64,000 bases of DNA from Oxytricha trifallax (GCA_000711775.1 ARYC01018364.1:1-64000), one strand, 5' to 3'; numbered from the stretch's first letter, positions 39,990-52,971 are shown. Numbers and translations: made by a program. The notes: generated by a model not told the origin, from the letters alone.

Positions 39990-42000
39990 TTTGTAGTGTA
40001 ATTTTGACAATTATTTTTAAAGGAATATAATGCTCGAAAGAATTGATATATATTTTAAAAGATAGTCAAAAAAGAAAAAACTCGATATAATGACTAATAA
40101 TATTCATCTTTGGAATTGAATAATATCATCATAGAAGAAGGGTGTATTTAAAATTAATTGTTTTGTTTCTTCGATTGGAGTTTATCAAGTGGGAACTTAA
40201 TAATTTGATTTTAATAAAACTCTTATCAATAAGTACACGTTTATATTACAATAGATATTAAGACATAAATTTATTGAATAATACATTAATAGATTCAATA
40301 CTATTCCGTTTAAATAATGTTAAACTGAAAACTATATCGACGGCTATTTAAGAAGCTATCTTATAATCAGCGAAGGTCTATCTAGAAAATAATAAGACTC
40401 CATTATTGATGTATGATTAAATAATACCTTTAAATCTCAACTAATTTACAAAAAGAAAATTAAGAGCTTTAATAGAATGACATGATTAATATAAAGGAAA
40501 AGAAAAAAATAATTAAACATGAAAAAGAAAAACTTGAGCAATAAGAATGGATTAAACTAAATAAAGATTGTAAAAATTTTCGGCTTAGCACGAGGATTTG
40601 GAAGGTGTCCATAACTTTAAGAATTTAATTTATTAAATTGAGGTTGAATGAGAAAAGTTTTTTCATATCTCTTAAAGAGATTACCTCATCGAACATGTTA
40701 AATAAATTATTTGAGCAATTAAATTGCATGTCTATGGATGCATGAATTGACGGAATCTTTGAACATTTAAATGGCAGACCTTTTTAACCTCCGTAGAATT
40801 GTAGAGCACTGTTTGTTTCGACATTATATCAACTTAAAATTACATAGAGCATGGCATTTAAAGAACCTGTCATGCTTAAATTGAGTTAAATTGCAAAATT
40901 ATTCAATCAATTTAATTTATTTCATTATTCTTCTAATAAAAATATATTTGATCAAAATTATCTTATAATCAGTAAACAATCTTGTTTGTTGTAATATCTA
41001 TTGAATCAAACTATCCTTCTTTGTAAATAACATAATATTTTTAATAATAATCGTACATCATTAGAAAATATTTAACATATCTTGATTTAAAAGAGACCTA
41101 AAAATAATCATCAAATAAGCAACAGTATTTAAATTGACCATCAGAGCTTTAAAGAGTAGTATTTAAATACTTATAGATTAACAACAGTCAAAAAGTAACA
41201 TAATATATAAGTTTTGCTTAGATTATATATAACGATTTATCAGCATTTAATAAATGAAACCATAGGTCGAACGATTAAATAAATAATCTATATCAACTTG
41301 TAGACAACAATTTTATGATTAAATGCTAGTATATCAAGTACAATAATCATGATAGATTCCTTTAATAACCATATTTTCTCATTGATATAATGAATTGTTT
41401 CCTTTTATAAATATATTTTAAACTCACATTTTAATAAATATAAAAAGTAAATGTTAAATTCTACCGAAAATATTATAATCTAAGATATCTTTAAATAGCT
41501 GTGGGATAATAAACAATGGAGTGGCTTATTGTAGATAATTTTTTTAAATTTATAATATATAAACAGATAATTTAATAGAATTCTTTATATATACTTGTAA
41601 GTCATATACTACTAACTACAAATTAATTGTGTTTATAAGCATCAATATAAGAAACATTCAGAATTTATTTATTATTAAGCGAACAGAATTTAATATTTAT
41701 AGATTCAGAATTATCAAATTATAATCATTTATAAAAATATATTAGCGTAATAAAATTGTTCAATTATATTATTTATATTCGTACTACTATATAATCTTCA
41801 GAAAATTGCTGCTTAATTTCTCAAAGTTATGCATTCAAAAATGTTTCTAAAATAATTATGCTAAAGCAATTTTAAAAGTTCGAAAACTAAATCTAAATAA
41901 TTTAACTTTAAATCAACTGATCGTTGATTAATCATTACTTTGCTAGTTAGTAAATCACTTAGAAGTGTAAAAAAATAATTAAAAATGAAAAAACTAATTA
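39990..42000. other. AT-rich region with one weak coding stretch
   Basis: No family recognised. One frame at ~40478-40743 (+) is charged and coiled-coil-like (EKKKIIKHEKEKLEQQEW) but may be chance. The rest shows only T/A-rich sequence. Confidence 0.35.
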
Positions 42001-42340
42001 ATGTAGTAATGTTTTACTCACACTTTTACGCATCTTATTCTTTCATTTTATCTTTTTTAAGTTTTTCTCCTATTTTCAGGGTCTTTCTCACTTTTCTCAG
42101 TAATATTTTTAATTGTTGAGTTTGAGGTTACTCTTTTTTTCTGACGGATGTTTTCATTTGCTTTAATAATCTCGTATTCTTTCTTGGTCTACTCTATCCC
42201 ACTTCCATCTTGAGTTTTCTGAGAGATTATTGTCCAATCGTTCGATTAAAGACATTCAAAATCAGTGAGATCATTTCAAATATCGCTGAATTTGCTATCC
42301 TAATCATAATCTGTTTAAGAAACTTTTATACTTTATTGGT
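42000..42340 (-). other. Coding segment, possibly the 3' end of the EF-hand gene
   Basis: A hydrophilic frame reads SQTDYDQDSKFSDI, TGA, NDLTDFECLQSNDW, then KTQDGSGIEQTKKEYEIIK and a Lys/Arg-rich end before a final TGA. It lies downstream of, and on the same strand as, the EF-hand segments. The in-frame TGA falls where Trp would read naturally. Confidence 0.4.
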
Positions 42341-42659
42341 TAAATTAAAAGCTTAAAGTATATTTTCTAGTATAAAACATTGATTATAAGGATTAAAAAA
42401 GTTTTTAGAAATCATTAAAAAAATAATCATCCAAATATAATGGCAAAGTAGAATAAGTAATAACTAATAACTTAAGTAAGTTACTAGATGTTTATAATAG
42501 AAAATTTATTCTGTAAATTTGATTGATATTGGGAATCTTAAATAATTTTAGGAGTATTTAATTGGATATATTTGAAGAAATTTGACATGATAATCATAAA
42601 AAGTAATACAGATATATAAAAGTATGTGAAAAATATGAAAAATGAAATTTCTAAGTAAA

Positions 42660-43745
42660 GGTTATATTTACTTTACTATGCAAAATAATCTAATGGATAA
42701 ACTCTTCATCATTTGAGAGAATACTTCTATGGAAATCTGGCCATCTCTATTGACATTTAGTTAATTGATAATTTCGTTTAAATCTTCCTATGCCATAGCT
42801 TTCCCGAGTACAAGAATTTTCTTGATTTTCTCTGATGAAATGAAGCCACTGTCGTCTTTGGCTTAAATTTCTAAAGCAGCTTAGAGCTTCTCGTTAGTCA
42901 TAATGTTCTTTACATTAATTGAGTAAATTCTGTATGAATTACCAGATTTGAAATAATAATCAAAAATTTAAGCAGACTATTTTAATCTTAATATTTTTTC
43001 ATTATATTAAAATGGCAAATGAAATTTCGAGATACTTTCCAAATAAATTAATATTTAAATCACTCTATAATAATGAAATTTAATTTTATAATTTTATAAT
43101 TATTTTAAGTTCATTTTTTTAAATCTATCCATTTAATCAGTAAGCAACACAACTTATGGATTAAACCATCACATTTAAAAATAATCTACATCATTTATGT
43201 GAAAAGTATTATCAATATTTAATTACATTATTATAATTAAATAAACTAAAAATATTTATAAATTAATTTCATTTTTATAAATTATATTTCATTTTTATAG
43301 AGTGATTTAAATATTAATTTATTTGGAAAATATCTCGAAATTTCATTTGCTATTTTAATATAATAAAAAAATATTAAGATTAAAATAGTCTGCTTAAATT
43401 TTTGATTATTATTTAAAATATGGTAATTTATACAGAATTTACTCATTACACTAACAACTAACTCAGAATAGTCAATAAAACTACTGGCATCGATAATCGA
43501 TTGACTTGATCATCTTCTTGATGTCAGCCTTATCTATTTTTTTTTTGAAGATCAAATCTTAATCTTCTAGATTTCCTTTAAGGGGAAGTTTACTATCTCA
43601 ATTCTTCAATTTCGATGAGCATGAACTCGGACATTTCATTAGCCATCCAGTAAATATTTGACTTTGAATCCCTATCATCTTGTCTTTGTTAATATTTTCA
43701 GCCAGGTTTGGTATTAGCCTTTAGCATTTTTTCTACATCGTGTAA
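42660..43745 (-). CDS. EF-hand protein, CDPK-like C-terminal part, segmented
   Basis: It should be a calcium sensor. Segments read: EIEELR (CDPK junction-like, ~43610); IDKADIKKMIKSID then ASSFIDYSELVVSV (EF-hand loop ending in a Glu, ~43445-43545, with one extra C at ~43490 shifting the frame); after the IES KNIMTNEKLQAALEIQAKDDSGFISSEKIKKIL and NVNRDGQISIEVFSQMMKSL (two further EF hands, ~42690-42905). The YSE..SG.I pattern is CDPK-like, but no kinase domain is present in the expected upstream position, where a YHYH gene lies. It may be a partial or scrambled gene. Confidence 0.65.
42915..43450 (-). other. 536-bp palindromic IES in the EF-hand gene, pointer TTACA
   Basis: TTACA occurs at 42910-42914 and 43446-43450. 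Removing one copy with the spacer joins LVVSV to KNIMTNEKL in frame. Nearly the whole IES is an inverted repeat: ~165-bp arms (42920-43085 and 43283-43445) beginning GAGTAAATTCTGTAT, around a ~200-bp AT-rich centre. A MITE-like element appears to make up the entire IES. Confidence 0.8.
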
Positions 43746-43764
43746 TTCTGCCTAATGAGGTGGA

Positions 43765-44960
43765 TTGGGGAAAGGCAGATCGCTTTATCACCCCAAAGTG
43801 GAAGTTCCGACTCATCCAAGAACCCATTGGGCCGAGATAATCGAGTATCTCCCCAAGATGGTATACACATACAGTGCTGAGGGTTTTGGATATGGAGAGA
43901 AGATCATAACTGTTAAACCTTTGAATCCTAGGAGGCTGCAGCCCTTTTTCTCTCGTGCTTAAACTCTTTCCTCATGTAAGGTAGCTTTGCGGATTATCCT
44001 TCTACCTAAGGGGTTTCAATTTCGATACAGTGCTCTTGCGAATAAGCAGACAGGGGCGCTGTAGGCATTCTACAATCAATACTTTCAGTGCCTGCTAAAA
44101 TTATTTGCGCCAGTAAGTGCTAGTAGTCCTCCTCTTGTCTTCTGGCTATAGCTGGCTCATGAATCTTCAAATCTTTATGGAATTAGCCTAAAGTTTCTAA
44201 GGAATATCAGGGTGCCTAAAAGTCTATCCTTGACCTAAATTTTTGGATGAAACCAAGCTAAAGTGTCAAAACAGAACAATGTTCTAAATCATGGTAGAAT
44301 ATGTAAAGATCCTTTTAGAATAAAAGTTTGGCTGTTCTGGTAGTGAGATTATTGACAATTTTAAGTGATTCTACTGGAGAAGGATCAAAATATTAAAAGG
44401 AATTGAACTTAGTGAATGCGAGCTGTGCTCTTTAGCTTCTCAATCATTGAAATTCTCATCTGCTCTTGAACCTAAGAGTTTCAATATCACTTGTTCAGAC
44501 AAAATGGAACAGTCTTAGTTGCCAAGAGAGTCGAGATTGATATATGTTTAGGTAGCAGTGAATACAAATTTCACATCACTACTAATCTTTCAGTCCTTGC
44601 GCTTATACTAACAGTTCCACCCTAATGCAGTTGTCATATCATGAAAGTCTAACTCAAAATGAAATACAGACTGTTTGAAATACAAAAACGAAAGCCTCCA
44701 ACAGCCCATAGAGTTACAAGTATTGTCGGTCTTGCTAGAGAAAGTCAAAGGATTGTTAAACCATACAAGGCCATTAGTGCTCTATGGCAGCCTTGCTATG
44801 TTGACCCATGTAATGGTGTTAGAGTAAAAGACAAGTATGTCTATGTCCTTAAACTCCTCTTGTCATACACTTCTGCCTGTTGGAGACCATGCTACTGGCC
44901 ATAGCTGAGTGACGTCGACACTGAAGTGTCTCGAGATGGATGTGTACTTCTTATCACCCT
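43765..44960 (+). pseudogene. Decayed copy of the YHYH-domain protein gene
   Basis: The region aligns along its length with 51900-52880. The 5' part reads HPKVEVPTHPRTHWAEIIEY and ALRIILLPKGFQFRYSALAN; an AT-rich spacer (~44090-44415) follows; then AKRVEIDICLGSSEYK, RVTSIVGLARESQ, ALWQPCYVDPCNGVRV and KYVYV, ending with CTSYHP. Frame breaks near 44600-44660 and changed residues (DGHKIGGSY of the other copy is ESQRIVKPY) indicate decay. Confidence 0.75.
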
Positions 44961-45189
44961 ACATTGGTAGGCTTGGATAGAGAGGTCGCCATATATTGCA
45001 GTTGGGAATATAATTTAAGAATGATTAATAATATTAAAAGGCATATATACTGGAGTAATAAATTTATTTGCTGGTTAGACCAATATATATATATATATAT
45101 TTTTATATACCGTACAGCTTTAAATAATAATAATTATAATAATAATAATATTAATAATATATATTTATATTTTTAATTCGTTATTTAAT

Positions 45190-46012
45190 TATTACGGGAG
45201 GGGGGGTCTAAGTCGGTGCAAAATTTTTTTTCTCAAAAACATCAAAATCCCTAAGTCGGTGCATGATCAATTTTTGACATTATTGATATAATTTATCATC
45301 CTACCCCAGATAAAAAGTCTCATTATTAACAAAAATTTATGTCTCAGCTTCTGAATCGAACTCCTTCATGAAATTTCGATCATAGTACATTCATAATAGT
45401 ATTACAAAAATATATTTTTTCTCGGTGGCAGATATTTGTTTAAGTAAAAATAATAAAATATTGTTTCATATTTGAATGACTAATTAGTCAGTACAACAAA
45501 AATGGGGAGTAAGAACATCATAATTATTCACTAAGCTTAATGTTGTCTGGAATGAATATAAAAACCATTGACTCAATTAATTGTTTTTTTAAATACACAA
45601 ATCAATGTTTACGATTTTTTTAATTCCAGACAACATTAAGCTTAGCGAATAATTATGATGTTCTTAATCCCCATTTTTGTTGTACTGACTAATTAGTCAT
45701 TAAACTATGAAACAATATTTTATTATTTTTACTTAAACAAATATCTGCCACAGAGAAAATATATTTTTGTAATACTATTATGAGTGTACTATGATCGAAA
45801 TTTAATGAAGGAGTTCGATTCAGAAGCTGAGACATAAATTTTAGTTAATAATGATACTTTTTATGTGGGGTAGGATGATAAAATATATCAATAATGTCAA
45901 AAATTGATCATGCACCGACTTAGGGATTTTGATGTTTTTGAGAAAAAAAATTTTGCACCGACTTAGGATTTTGAAAAAATTTTTGCACCGACTTAGACCC
46001 CCCCCCATTATT
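45190..46012. repeat. ~820-bp foldback (MITE-like) element
   Basis: The ~385-bp arms are inverted repeats around a ~60-bp loop (~45560-45625). The ends are TAATTATTACGG followed by a run of G, then TCTAAGTCGGTGCAAAA. The right arm carries one additional ~35-bp copy of the GCACCGACTTAGG unit. No ORF. Like the element at 3636-4270, it has a G/C homopolymer just inside the ends. Confidence 0.9.
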
Positions 46013-48060
46013 ACTATTTATTAGTTTCTATAAATATATATTTAATAATAAAACCCGATGAGTATTTATTTAATGAATCGTGGTTATAAATTATGAAAAT
46101 AAGTAAATCAATTTAAATTAAAAATAGTTAAATATATTCTGTTTATATAAAGAAATGAGAAACAATACAATTTATTTATAATATTAGTATTATTATACTT
46201 AAGAAATCTTGGTAATTTTAATTTTTCACCTTCTTCTTCTATCGCATATTGTTTCTTTGTATTGAACAACTCATATTTTTTCTATTTTAGTTGAAGTACC
46301 TTATATATAATATTTAGATTTATACTTTCAACTAAAGCTTTTCTTCTGAATACTTTTAGAATTCTCTAGTGTATTTTCAAATAAATAATGAGTCTTTCTT
46401 CTATATTTTAAATGAGTTCTTCAGAGATAATGAGTTGAATGAATAATGGATATATAAAATTTAAGATAGCGTATTTAAAAGAGTTATAAGACTATAGAAC
46501 CGTAATATTAACTGATACTCCTGATGTTAAAACATAGGCATTGTTGTTCAATTATATAGGGTTCGACTACTTTTATTTATATAATTTTAAAAACTGTTAG
46601 ATTAAATTTACTTTTATGTTGAGTTACATTACTGATTTTTAATTAAAATTCTACAATTTGCTTTATTCAATTGATTTTACTCTTTTACTTAATTCCATAG
46701 TTTTGGAATATATAATAATAAACAGTGCTTATATGAAATAAAATGAAGAATATGGTAAAAAGATGAATAATAAATACAAGTACTTAGTATAACTAGATAA
46801 ATCTAGTAATGAATTAAAAGTATTAGTCATCTAAATCTGTTTAGCTTAAATCATTTATTATTATTTTTGGAGTTTCCATCCTTTATTATACAGCATCTTA
46901 TTATTATCTATCATGAATTTTTGAAATATAATAGTTGTAGATAATAATAAACTAACAGATCAAAATATAATATTTAATTGTTAAATTAAAGATAGAAATA
47001 AATGGTGACCCTAAACCTCTCTGAAACAGTTGCAAAATAGCTTTAATTTATATAGGTAAGAGGCAATAATAATAATAATAAAACTTCGCTTAATGTCATT
47101 ATTTGCATGTGAATAAATAACTTTGGCTTCATAAATCCATTAATTTTTATCTCAGTTTAGATTTTGGGGTTTCATTTAGCGAAACAATAGTGTTTAAAAA
47201 TAACATTATTTTCCAAAAAATATTGGCAATGACAAAACTAATTGAATTTCTACTCAATAAATAAATGCAATTCATCTAAACGGTAGTTCAAATAAATTTT
47301 TATATATATTTATATAAAAACATTAAATAATCGCATAAGCACACAAGAATTGTTTAGTTTTAAACCCATTTTTCTCTATATATTTATTTTTATGTTAGTA
47401 TTTAATATTCTTATGTAAAATAATAATATCAGTAATGATTTTTTTAAAATTTCATATTCCTTATTGTTAGGTATCTTATCAATATACTTTATACTTGGCA
47501 TAATCTTAAAATCACTAATCTTAATATAACCGTACTCAATCAGAAGAATACAGTAATAAAAATTAGAGAAGAGTAGATAAAGTAAGTTAAAGTCTATAAA
47601 TATGTTAATGAGCCCTTAACACCCGGATATGATGCTTAAGTATTCCCTTAATTTAAGGGTAAATAATACTATTCAAGTGGAAAAGTTTTCTTTAGTGATA
47701 AGCTTTCTTGTCTTTCCATAGCATCAATCTTTAAGTCAAATAAGCTATATTAATAATATAAATACAGGAATTCTAAAATACTCTATCTGCATCATACATG
47801 ATAGATATGAATACTACAACTAATACATCAACATCAAATAGCAAATATTTTACTTTAACTAAATCAAAATTAAATGACTATTAATTATTTTTAAATCATT
47901 AATTAAAGGGAATTTTCAGCTCGATGAAATCATAATTCACAATAGGAAATTAATTAATTTAAGTTTAAAGTCAATAAATTAATTTTGATTCTTTTTTACT
48001 AAGCGCAAGGAGAAGATTGTTCATTCAATTAAATTGTAATTTACAAAAGAATATCTACTA
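46013..48060. other. AT-rich spacer
   Basis: No coding segment recognised. A TTTTGGGGTTT tract occurs near 47163. Confidence 0.5.
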
Positions 48061-48225
48061 TATATTTTAAATGTGGGTTTACCTGGTAAGACCACAGATG
48101 TCACCAGACAGGTTCTTGCTTAGGAAATTAAAAGAGAAGACGAATAAAGGAATCGAGAATATGATTTAGATGATGATACTATAAAGAGGAAGATGATACG
48201 TTCTACGAGAGATTTATATTATTGA
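48060..48225 (+). other. Isolated coding-like segment
   Basis: The frame reads VGLPGKTTDVTRQVLAQEI and REYDLDDDTIKRKMIRSTRD before TGA. It is less AT-rich than its surroundings, like a gene segment (MDS). Parent gene not identified. Confidence 0.4.
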
Positions 48226-49064
48226 TTATTATTATAAGTTTTTTTTAATTTTGTTATTAAGTTAATAGTTAGAAACTTAAATTTTCATTTAAACAAATTA
48301 TGTATACGAGAATCATTTGAATAATGATATTAAAATTTATATAGGTGTTTAAACTTATACTGAACAGTGTTATGGAATGCGATAATATGAAATAACATTA
48401 ACTCATCTTCCATTAAATTGAATTTAATCTAGCGCTTTAGAATACTTTCTTTTTAAGAAATAATTTTTCCTAATATTGATAAAATACAAAATATCAGGAA
48501 ATTATAAAACTAAAATGAATCATAACTGTCATCAAAACAATAGTTATAAATAAGTTTATATATTTCAGCGAAAATTAAAATATAAAATGAGTTATAATTG
48601 CAAGATTAATTAGAGAATTACCAACTGTCGTGTATTTAATGTGTGATATATATTTTATATAACATTTTCCAGAATCATTCTATTCTAGCGAACAACGTAT
48701 GTTTGTTATGATAATAGTTCAATAGAAGGCATGTTAGTTTAGCGTAATTTTAAGCAAATTCATATATTTTACTATAAAATGATGAGTGCTTGTTTGTGAT
48801 AATCAAAAATTATTTCATTTATTTGATAATTGTCAATAATTTTACTTTGAAGCTAACGCAGAATATGCTTGTTATTAAAAAGAATATAAAATTGTAATAA
48901 TTTTGCAATAAAAAGTAGAATTACAGTAGATTAACTTACCAATTTGCGTTGTTTTCCAACACTCCACTCTGATCCATTTTTAATATATGAATTAGTAATT
49001 ATCTTCTGTTTATATTTAATATGTAATAATTTTTAATTTCGATAAATAAATGCACTTTGTTTAT

Positions 49065-49640
49065 AGTGTAGTTTCCACTAAAATTAGAATGAATTTCTTT
49101 TGGTAGGAAAACTAGTGTCATAGCCATTTCATATTAGTGCGAAATGACTTTCCTCGATGATGAAGACTTTCTAAAATATCTGCTATTTAATCTTTAATCA
49201 ATCCATTACAGAATCATAAAATAAAATCAGAAAATCAATAATATTTTTAATTATTTTATGGTTTATAGGTTTCCTCTGTATCTCTCTTTAGATACTTGTT
49301 TCTTAAATTGCAAGAAAAACATGGCTTTATCATAGAAGACATTAATGTTTTGCAAATTATTGCACCTCTACTTTCCAATGCATCTATGAGTTGTGTTATA
49401 TTGTTAGTATCAACTCGAAGTGTTTTCCTTAGTGCTATTCTATATTATTTTAATATAACATAAATAATTTAAAAAGATATTGAAAAATTAATAGTATTGA
49501 GAAGATAACATTGCAACTAATTAATATAAAGACACTACAATGCGTTTGGATTCTTGCAATTTTACTGCAGGCAATCTCGAACGTATCAGTGATAAGAATA
49601 TCTTTGTTATCCTATACTACTGTTTAACAATCTTTTTTAT
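49065..49640 (-). other. Coding-like segments of an unrecognised gene
   Basis: Two segments on one strand, separated by AT-rich sequence: DNKDILITDTFEIACSKIAR (~49540-49630) and LRVDTNNITQLIDALESRGA then KPCFSCNLRNKYLKRDTEE (~49260-49430). The composition is protein-like and the pattern fits MDSs of one gene. Confidence 0.4.
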
Positions 49641-50084
49641 GTTGTGTGTCTTCTTAGAGATATGAAACAGATTGGAATATCAATAATTGTATTTAAATAT
49701 AAATTAATTTACCTTAAAATTTTTCAATATTTATATTTTTAAAAAAATATACTTTTATAAATTAAATAATTAAAATTATTTTATTTTGAATTAATAATTA
49801 TTATAGGAGTTGCTATATATAAAAAATTAATTTGATTCTCTTCTTTAAAGACAAATAGAGACATAATTATCTTTAACAGCATATATTTATAATTATGATA
49901 TGCACCAGTTTTATTATAAGCAATAAAATGTTAATATATAAATAGAGGTTGATAAAATAAGGGGTAGTTCAATAAAGAAATCAGAATTGAAATGAAAAAG
50001 AATAATGGTTTTAATTGAATAGTTAATATTTCTTTAATCTGACGATATTATCATTTAAAATATCAACAATAAGGTATTTTTCCC

Positions 50085-50345
50085 ACACCAGGCTTGGTTA
50101 CTCAAGCTACCAAAGCGTAAAGTTAGAGACTACATTCTCAGCAGCGGTGGAACTGGTAAAAGTTTTCCCCACGCCCTCTTTAATTGTTTACAGAAAGCAG
50201 ATCTCTGCGAGCTCTGCGGGAAGTACTCCTATTTCGCTGAGCTCTTATCTCGTATGCATCTCGGGTAACAGAGTAAAGAGGAATGGGGAGCGGTTTGGTT
50301 TTTCGGAATTTTGTGACTTCAAGACTGCCACGTCACAGATTGACA
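50085..50345. other. GC-rich island, probable gene segment
   Basis: A sharp rise in GC within very AT-rich DNA. Long open frames exist on both strands: SSGGTGKSFPHALF (+, P-loop-like GGTGKS), VKLETTFSAAVELVKVFPTP (+) and MSICDVAVLKSQNSEK (-). The coding frame cannot be chosen from this sequence alone. Confidence 0.4.
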
Positions 50346-51535
50346 TGTAAACTCACTCAGACACGTCTTTATCACGACTAAGATTGATGGTTTGATTTTA
50401 GTATTAAACATTGATATGTTAAATTTAATTTGAGATTATTCATTTACTATTATTTAAAATTATTGAGTTTTTAATCAACTTTAATAAATAAAAAATAATA
50501 AATTAATTGAATACTATATTTTTGGTTTAGTTTATGGAAAATTATTTGATTTTATAATATTTGTCAAGAATCATAATTAAAAAATGATAATAATTAATAT
50601 TTAAAAAACAAAAGCAAATATAAGTGTAAAAATAATTGAAAATAATTTTAGATATATAATTTAATTTACTAATATTTAATATTAAACTTATTGAAATTAG
50701 TCAAAATCATTTTTAAAACTCCCAATATTTATAATGATCTTAAAAAATAAAAAGAGAAAATTAGATAAGTAAACTATATTCGAGAAAAAAAATAATCTGA
50801 AATTAATTGATTAAATAAATAAATAAAGTAATTAAATTTATTAAAAAAAAGGCATAGCATCAAACATTATAAAAAAGCGTAACTCATACAACATTGAAAA
50901 TAACTATCAAGAATTTGACTCACTTGAAATGCAATACAACCATTTTCGAATATCGATAATTAGACACAAGCTTACAAAAGATAAAATATTTTTATCAAGA
51001 CTATCCATTTCTACTTTGATAAACAAAATATTTATTATATATGGAGCAGTTTTTTATTGAAACGGCCTCTCAACTTATACAACAATTCTTATTGAACATA
51101 AATATCATTAATTTAACTTAAGCATTTCAATCTTTTATAATTTCATAACATATACTATTTTTTTAATATATATATTTTCTGCTCTGCATACTATTCTTAG
51201 TATGCCCCTCATATATTGTAATCTAATTATTTGAAAGTCTTTTCTTTCTTATAATTATTTTTAAACATTATAATAAATTAATATATATAAAAGTATGTTG
51301 AAATTTGGAAGAAGGCAAAATAAATTAAAATGCAAGGATATTAGAAACAAAAACATTATTAAATTACTCATCTGTGTATTTCGAAACAATAGCACTCACT
51401 CTTATGAGATTTAGGTCTTCAAAGTAATTAGTAAGTCATTATCAATTGCAAGCTTAAGCCGTGAATGTAGTTAGTGGTAAATGCAGCATAATCACAAGTA
51501 ATACTGTTTGCAATATTAATATTCCCTCTGCTCGT

Positions 51536-51862
51536 TCATTCATGTGATGTCTCAAGTGTTCTTTGTTTGTCTCTTGAATAGTAGGTGCTGTATGGGTTGT
51601 AAACATTCTGCTTGTAGGTTCCATGACAAGGGTTTCTATCAGTGTCGTATTTAGCGCTGGCTGGGAAGAGTGATCTGTACCATGTCTTGCACTAGGCATT
51701 CTCCTTGCTCTGTTCATCCCTGCGTCTCTTGCAGTATAGCTGAAAGTACCATTCTGTCGTTGTCATCGAGAGCTTCTTAAGGAACCATCGCTGGGAATGG
51801 CTTGAAGCCTAGTCTTGAGTACACTCATCCAATTGCTTAGTCAGGTCGCCTGGTCTTGACAT
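51536..51862 (-). CDS. Unrecognised 108-residue protein or terminal gene segment
   Basis: ATG (51860-51862) to TGA (51536-51538). The sequence MSRPGDLTKQLDECTQDQAS continues WFLKKLSMTTTEWYF, KRRRDEQSKENAQCKTWYRS and NPCHGTYKQNVYNPYSTYY. The sequence is GC-richer than its surroundings with well-balanced residues, so probably a real gene. The frame is also open upstream to ~52045, into sequence shared with the YHYH gene copies. No family recognised. Confidence 0.5.
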
Positions 51863-52089
51863 TATCTTTTTTGAATTCAAGAATATCAGTATTGCTAACG
51901 CAGTAAGGGGCGAACTTTCGACTGGGGGGCGGCCAGGGGCACCACGCGATTTACCACATTCTCTTCTGCGGGGGTGGAGTCTCCGACCAAGACATCTACT
52001 CCAGGGGCCGAGATACCTAAGCATCTTCATTTTCCGGACCACCCTATGGCATTAAGCGAGCGCTTTGGGGCACATTCCTTGGTAATGGT

Positions 52090-52880
52090 AACGATGATGC
52101 TGATCAAATTAATCTTAAACATGCGAATCTCCCAAGCCTACTAGCCTTTTCCTCTCTGCCCAGAGCCTTTTCCTCTATCTTGTTGTGCTGGACGCTAATG
52201 CGGATTCCTCAACTATACCAAAGAGTTCATTTAAGATGGAGTGCTCTTACTAATAGGGGAGAAGAGGAATCTTGATGTAGTGTACACTGCGCGCTGCGCT
52301 CGTTGGCGTCTCAACCAATGGGGTTCCCACCCACTCTGGCACTTCGGAGCACTTGTACGTCTACTTCGCACCAATGGGAGCAGGCTCAGATGCCAAGAGA
52401 GTAGAAGTTGATCTATGTTTAGGAAGCAGTGAATATAAGACTTTCTATCACTATTACTCTGTCAGTCCTTGTGTTTATACAAACAGTATCAGTTCAAATG
52501 AAGTTGCTACATCATGCTCTTCAACTTCACAATGCACAAAAGACTACTTGAAATACGCCAACACTAACCTTCCAACTGCCCAAAGAGTCACTAGTATTGC
52601 CGGTATTGCAAGAGACGGTCACAAGATTGGTGGATCATACAAAGCCACTGGGGTTTTATGGCAGCCATGTGATGTTGATGGTTGTAATGGTGTTACAGTA
52701 AATGGCAAATACGTCTATGTCTCCACTCTCCTCTTCCCCTTCTTCCAAGCCTGGTGGGCTCCCCGCTGGTAGTACTGGCACAATGTTGGCACAACTGGAG
52801 GTTACTAGTGCTGGTCGTGTATTTCTTATCATCCTGGATTAGATTAGTGTCTAAGGGGGGTCGCCATTTATAGCTGTTAG
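52090..52880 (+). CDS. YHYH-domain protein, probably secreted
   Basis: The frame contains a signal-peptide-like stretch (SLFLSAQSLFLYLVVLDANA, ~52140-52205), then LVGVSTNGVPTHSG, RVEVDLCLGSSEYKTFYHYY, CVYTNS, TAQRVTSIAGIARDGHKIGG, CDVDGCNGVTVNGKYVYVS, LFPFFQAWWAP and, through TAG=Gln, YQCWSCISYHPG. The DGxxIxG...DxCNG...GxYxY pattern and many paired Cys fit the YHYH domain family. Neither a clear start codon nor the true stop is fixed; the frame runs on toward a (TA)n repeat. A decayed copy lies 8 kb upstream. Confidence 0.7.
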
Positions 52881-52970
52881 TAATAGCCTTTAATTATGAA
52901 TAATAACATTAAAAGTCTTAAATACTCACTTTAAAAATTTGGTTGCTAGTCATTTATTAACAAGGGTACA

Positions 52971-52971
<1 letters not shown>

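Noticed and set aside
42660-43745. Plain calmodulin
   Set aside because: The spacing and the EIEELR lead-in fit the CDPK C-terminal region better than four-hand calmodulin, though no kinase domain was found.
51442-51717. Alternative minus-strand frame ending ..PLTTFTAQACN
   Set aside because: It overlaps the 51536-51862 ORF in another frame. The latter has a better residue balance, so this is more likely its shadow; not fully excluded.
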